The notes under the pieces were generated by a model, which saw only the letters and a program-made list of their open reading frames with translations, searched no databases and was not told the DNA's origin. A stretch of DNA of 9,078 bases. Source: Porphyromonadaceae bacterium (GTDB taxonomy: Bacteria; Bacteroidota; Bacteroidia; Bacteroidales; Tannerellaceae). The stretch spans positions 18,565-27,642 of the forward strand of contig DOZP01000089.1 of NCBI GenBank assembly GCA_003517945.1, given 5' to 3'. Position numbers and translations under genes: made by a program. This document shows, in pieces, positions 7,682 through 9,078 of the stretch (positions are counted from its first letter, which is position 1; every line of letters begins with the position of its first letter).

Positions 7682-7990
7682 TCATCTCAAATAGAGATAC
7701 CAGAAAATCATTCCTAATATGGCCAATATAAGTATCAGTCGCATATTTTTATAAACGCGGTTCCGGACATCATCCCCTCTGTTTTTACTTTTTTTTAGAT
7801 GGGTAGTACCCTCTACAAAACTACCCCTTATTGCTTCTTTATATTGTTCATAATCCGTCTCCTCTACCCCCATCTCCATCTTCACCTTATGAATACGTTT
7901 CTCTAAAGCCTCTTTCCGCGGATCATAATAAATCGGTTTATGATCATATTGGCGGGGCTTACGCATATTATAAAAATTAAAGATTCCCAT
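7682..7990 (-). CDS. Conserved Bacteroidales protein with C-terminal membrane anchor, function unknown
   Basis: This is a 102-residue protein of unknown function. The N-terminal part is basic and polar, with KPRQYDHKPIYYDPRKEALE at 11-30, followed by a helix-prone charged segment. The block RGSFVEGTTHLKK at 55-67 looks like a family motif, since similar short proteins sit next to mutL or OstA genes in relatives (from memory). Residues 84-100 (RLILILAILGMIFWYLY) form one hydrophobic helix at the extreme C-terminus. This is a tail-anchored layout with the N-terminus probably cytoplasmic. There is no signal peptide. The gene overlaps the OstA stop by 14 nt and mutL starts 6 nt after its stop. 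A second Met at residue 9 (7966) would remove the overlap, but the MGIFNFYN opening looks acceptable. Confidence 0.8.
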   Translation of the reverse strand: MGIFNFYNMRKPRQYDHKPIYYDPRKEALEKRIHKVKMEMGVEETDYEQYKEAIRGSFVEGTTHLKKSKNRGDDVRNRVYKNMRLILILAILGMIFWYLYLR

Positions 7991-9078
7991 CGCATTTACC
8001 GATTAAATTCCATTCTGTTTGTTTTATTTTTTGTTCAGTATAGGCCTGATTTTTGAAAAAACAGTATTTTTCAGAAACAGGTATTTGCTTTCTTGCAGGC
8101 GCCGGAGCACATAACAATCGCCCTTCTCCCGATTTATATGAAATACATTGTTCAATAATAAAATATTCATTTGGGTCGGAAACGGATTCTTTTAAAAACC
8201 CTGTGACGACAGTATCAGTTGCAGGTACCGATTCCAAAGAATCGACCCTGTTGTCTGTTTTTTTCAATGAGATCGTATCCTTTAATAAACGGGCCGTATC
8301 GGGGACAAATGATGAGTCGCGCTCCGAAATCGGAGATACGACAACAGACGCCGCCTTTTTTTTATAAAAACGAAAAATATCATCTTTATCCACGGGGCGA
8401 AGATCTCCGTACCAGGCAAATTTTTTCAATGTCTTTTGCTCATCCGTTAAATCCGGCAACGGTATGGTTTTTCCGGTAGACTGAGATGATAACTTCAACT
8501 TCTCAAGTTTTCCTTTCTCATTCATCCATATAGATAGATACGGACTTTGTGTATAATTAAGCATTTCTATCGTACTATCTTTTTCCAACGGATAATATAA
8601 AGATTCCGCATTACCATCTATATCAATACGCTCTACATTCTTACCTTTAAAATAAGCTTTCAGATCATTCCCTCCCAGTTGATTAAAAAAACCGGAATCA
8701 GCAAACTGTATAGAAAAAGCAGATGTCGGCACATGCACATAATCAATAGTACTGTCGGCCATATAAATAATAATCGTATCCCCAAACAACTGTTGGTTTT
8801 CATTCCACAAAACAGGATTACCATACATATACAGAACCGAATCTTTTGTGTTGAAACGCATCGAATCACAGACTCCCTGAATATCCGACCGGTAAAAACG
8901 CACACCCTTGAATGCACGTAGAATACGTGATGTTGAATCAATCGTCGTAAGCATCAACGTATCAGCATGAAGATACAAAGTGTCTCCCTGTGAATACTCA
9001 AGAGCGCATGCACTATCGGTAGTAAACGCATATTCGGTTCTTTCTTCATAATATCCGTAATGGCCGGTCAGCGTCATT
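7977..9078 (-). CDS. OstA/LptA-like periplasmic protein, C-terminal part
   Basis: OstA-fold proteins form beta-jellyroll strands that shuttle lipopolysaccharide from inner to outer membrane. About 366 residues are visible. The gene continues past 9078, so the N-terminus and any signal peptide are outside the window, and the ATG at 9077 is probably internal. The OstA-type repeat is clear at about 33-125 of the visible part: TLYLHADTLML, FKGVRFYRSDIQGVCDSM, KDSVLYMYGNPVLWNENQQLFGD. A further repeat has FKGKNVERIDIDGNAESLYY (144-162). The block WYGDLRPVDKDDIFRFYKK (222-240) is typical of the Bacteroidales form. A Ser/Asp/Thr-rich stretch (about 244-292) then leads to a tail with four cysteines. 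The gene heads a probable operon with the anchored protein and mutL. No gene symbol is given because it is not a plain lptA. Confidence 0.88.
   Translation of the reverse strand, partial: MTLTGHYGYYEERTEYAFTTDSACALEYSQGDTLYLHADTLMLTTIDSTSRILRAFKGVRFYRSDIQGVCDSMRFNTKDSVLYMYGNPVLWNENQQLFGDTIIIYMADSTIDYVHVPTSAFSIQFADSGFFNQLGGNDLKAYFKGKNVERIDIDGNAESLYYPLEKDSTIEMLNYTQSPYLSIWMNEKGKLEKLKLSSQSTGKTIPLPDLTDEQKTLKKFAWYGDLRPVDKDDIFRFYKKKAASVVVSPISERDSSFVPDTARLLKDTISLKKTDNRVDSLESVPATDTVVTGFLKESVSDPNEYFIIEQCISYKSGEGRLLCAPAPARKQIPVSEKYCFFKNQAYTEQKIKQTEWNLIGKCDGNL

Noticed and set aside
8190..8196. T TTA AAA slippery heptamer in the OstA frame
   Set aside because: A -1 shift would add only seven codons before a TGA. 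Such heptamers are common in A/T-rich genes, and no downstream stimulatory structure is evident.
8053..8367. 104-codon plus-strand frame antisense to the OstA tail
   Set aside because: Considered as a possible real gene because the tail is odd, but it has no recognisable motif and the minus frame continues the OstA protein without a break.

Overview
This is a housekeeping segment from a Bacteroidota chromosome, most likely order Bacteroidales. The evidence is the protein sequence type (EF-G, L3, MutL and an OstA-like protein all of Bacteroidales flavour), a promoter of the form TTG-N19-TAnnTTTG, and A/T-rich translation starts that mostly lack Shine-Dalgarno sequences. Genus cannot be fixed from the window. 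All eleven genes lie on the minus strand, so transcription runs from high to low coordinates, and both end genes are cut by the window edges.

Region A (about 9078 to 5804) is a tightly packed three-gene unit. It holds the C-terminal part of an OstA/LptA-like periplasmic protein, a 102-residue protein with a C-terminal membrane anchor that overlaps the OstA gene by 14 nt, and mutL 6 nt further on. The genes are probably co-transcribed. The MutL has an intact GHKL ATPase half, but the C-terminal endonuclease and zinc motifs are degenerate.

Region B (5803 to 5631) is a 173-nt A/T-rich gap between mutL and rpsL. It carries a well-matched Bacteroidota promoter that should drive the ribosomal genes.

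Region C (5630 to 1) is a fused str-S10 cluster: rpsL, rpsG, fusA, rpsJ, rplC, rplD, rplW and the start of rplB. The tuf gene that lies between fusA and rpsJ in many bacteria is absent. Together these genes supply small- and large-subunit proteins plus the translocase EF-G. Two gaps inside this cluster are longer than expected: 170 nt between rpsL and rpsG, and 51 nt between rpsJ and rplC with a small hairpin. The rplW gene is the only one with a strong Shine-Dalgarno sequence.

I found no convincing undescribed system. There is no mobile element, CRISPR array, tRNA or rRNA. The points worth a second look are the atypical MutL C-terminus, the isolated Shine-Dalgarno of rplW, the mutL-to-rpsL junction, the rpsJ-rplC hairpin, the uncharacterised tail-anchored protein, and the unusual OstA tail.
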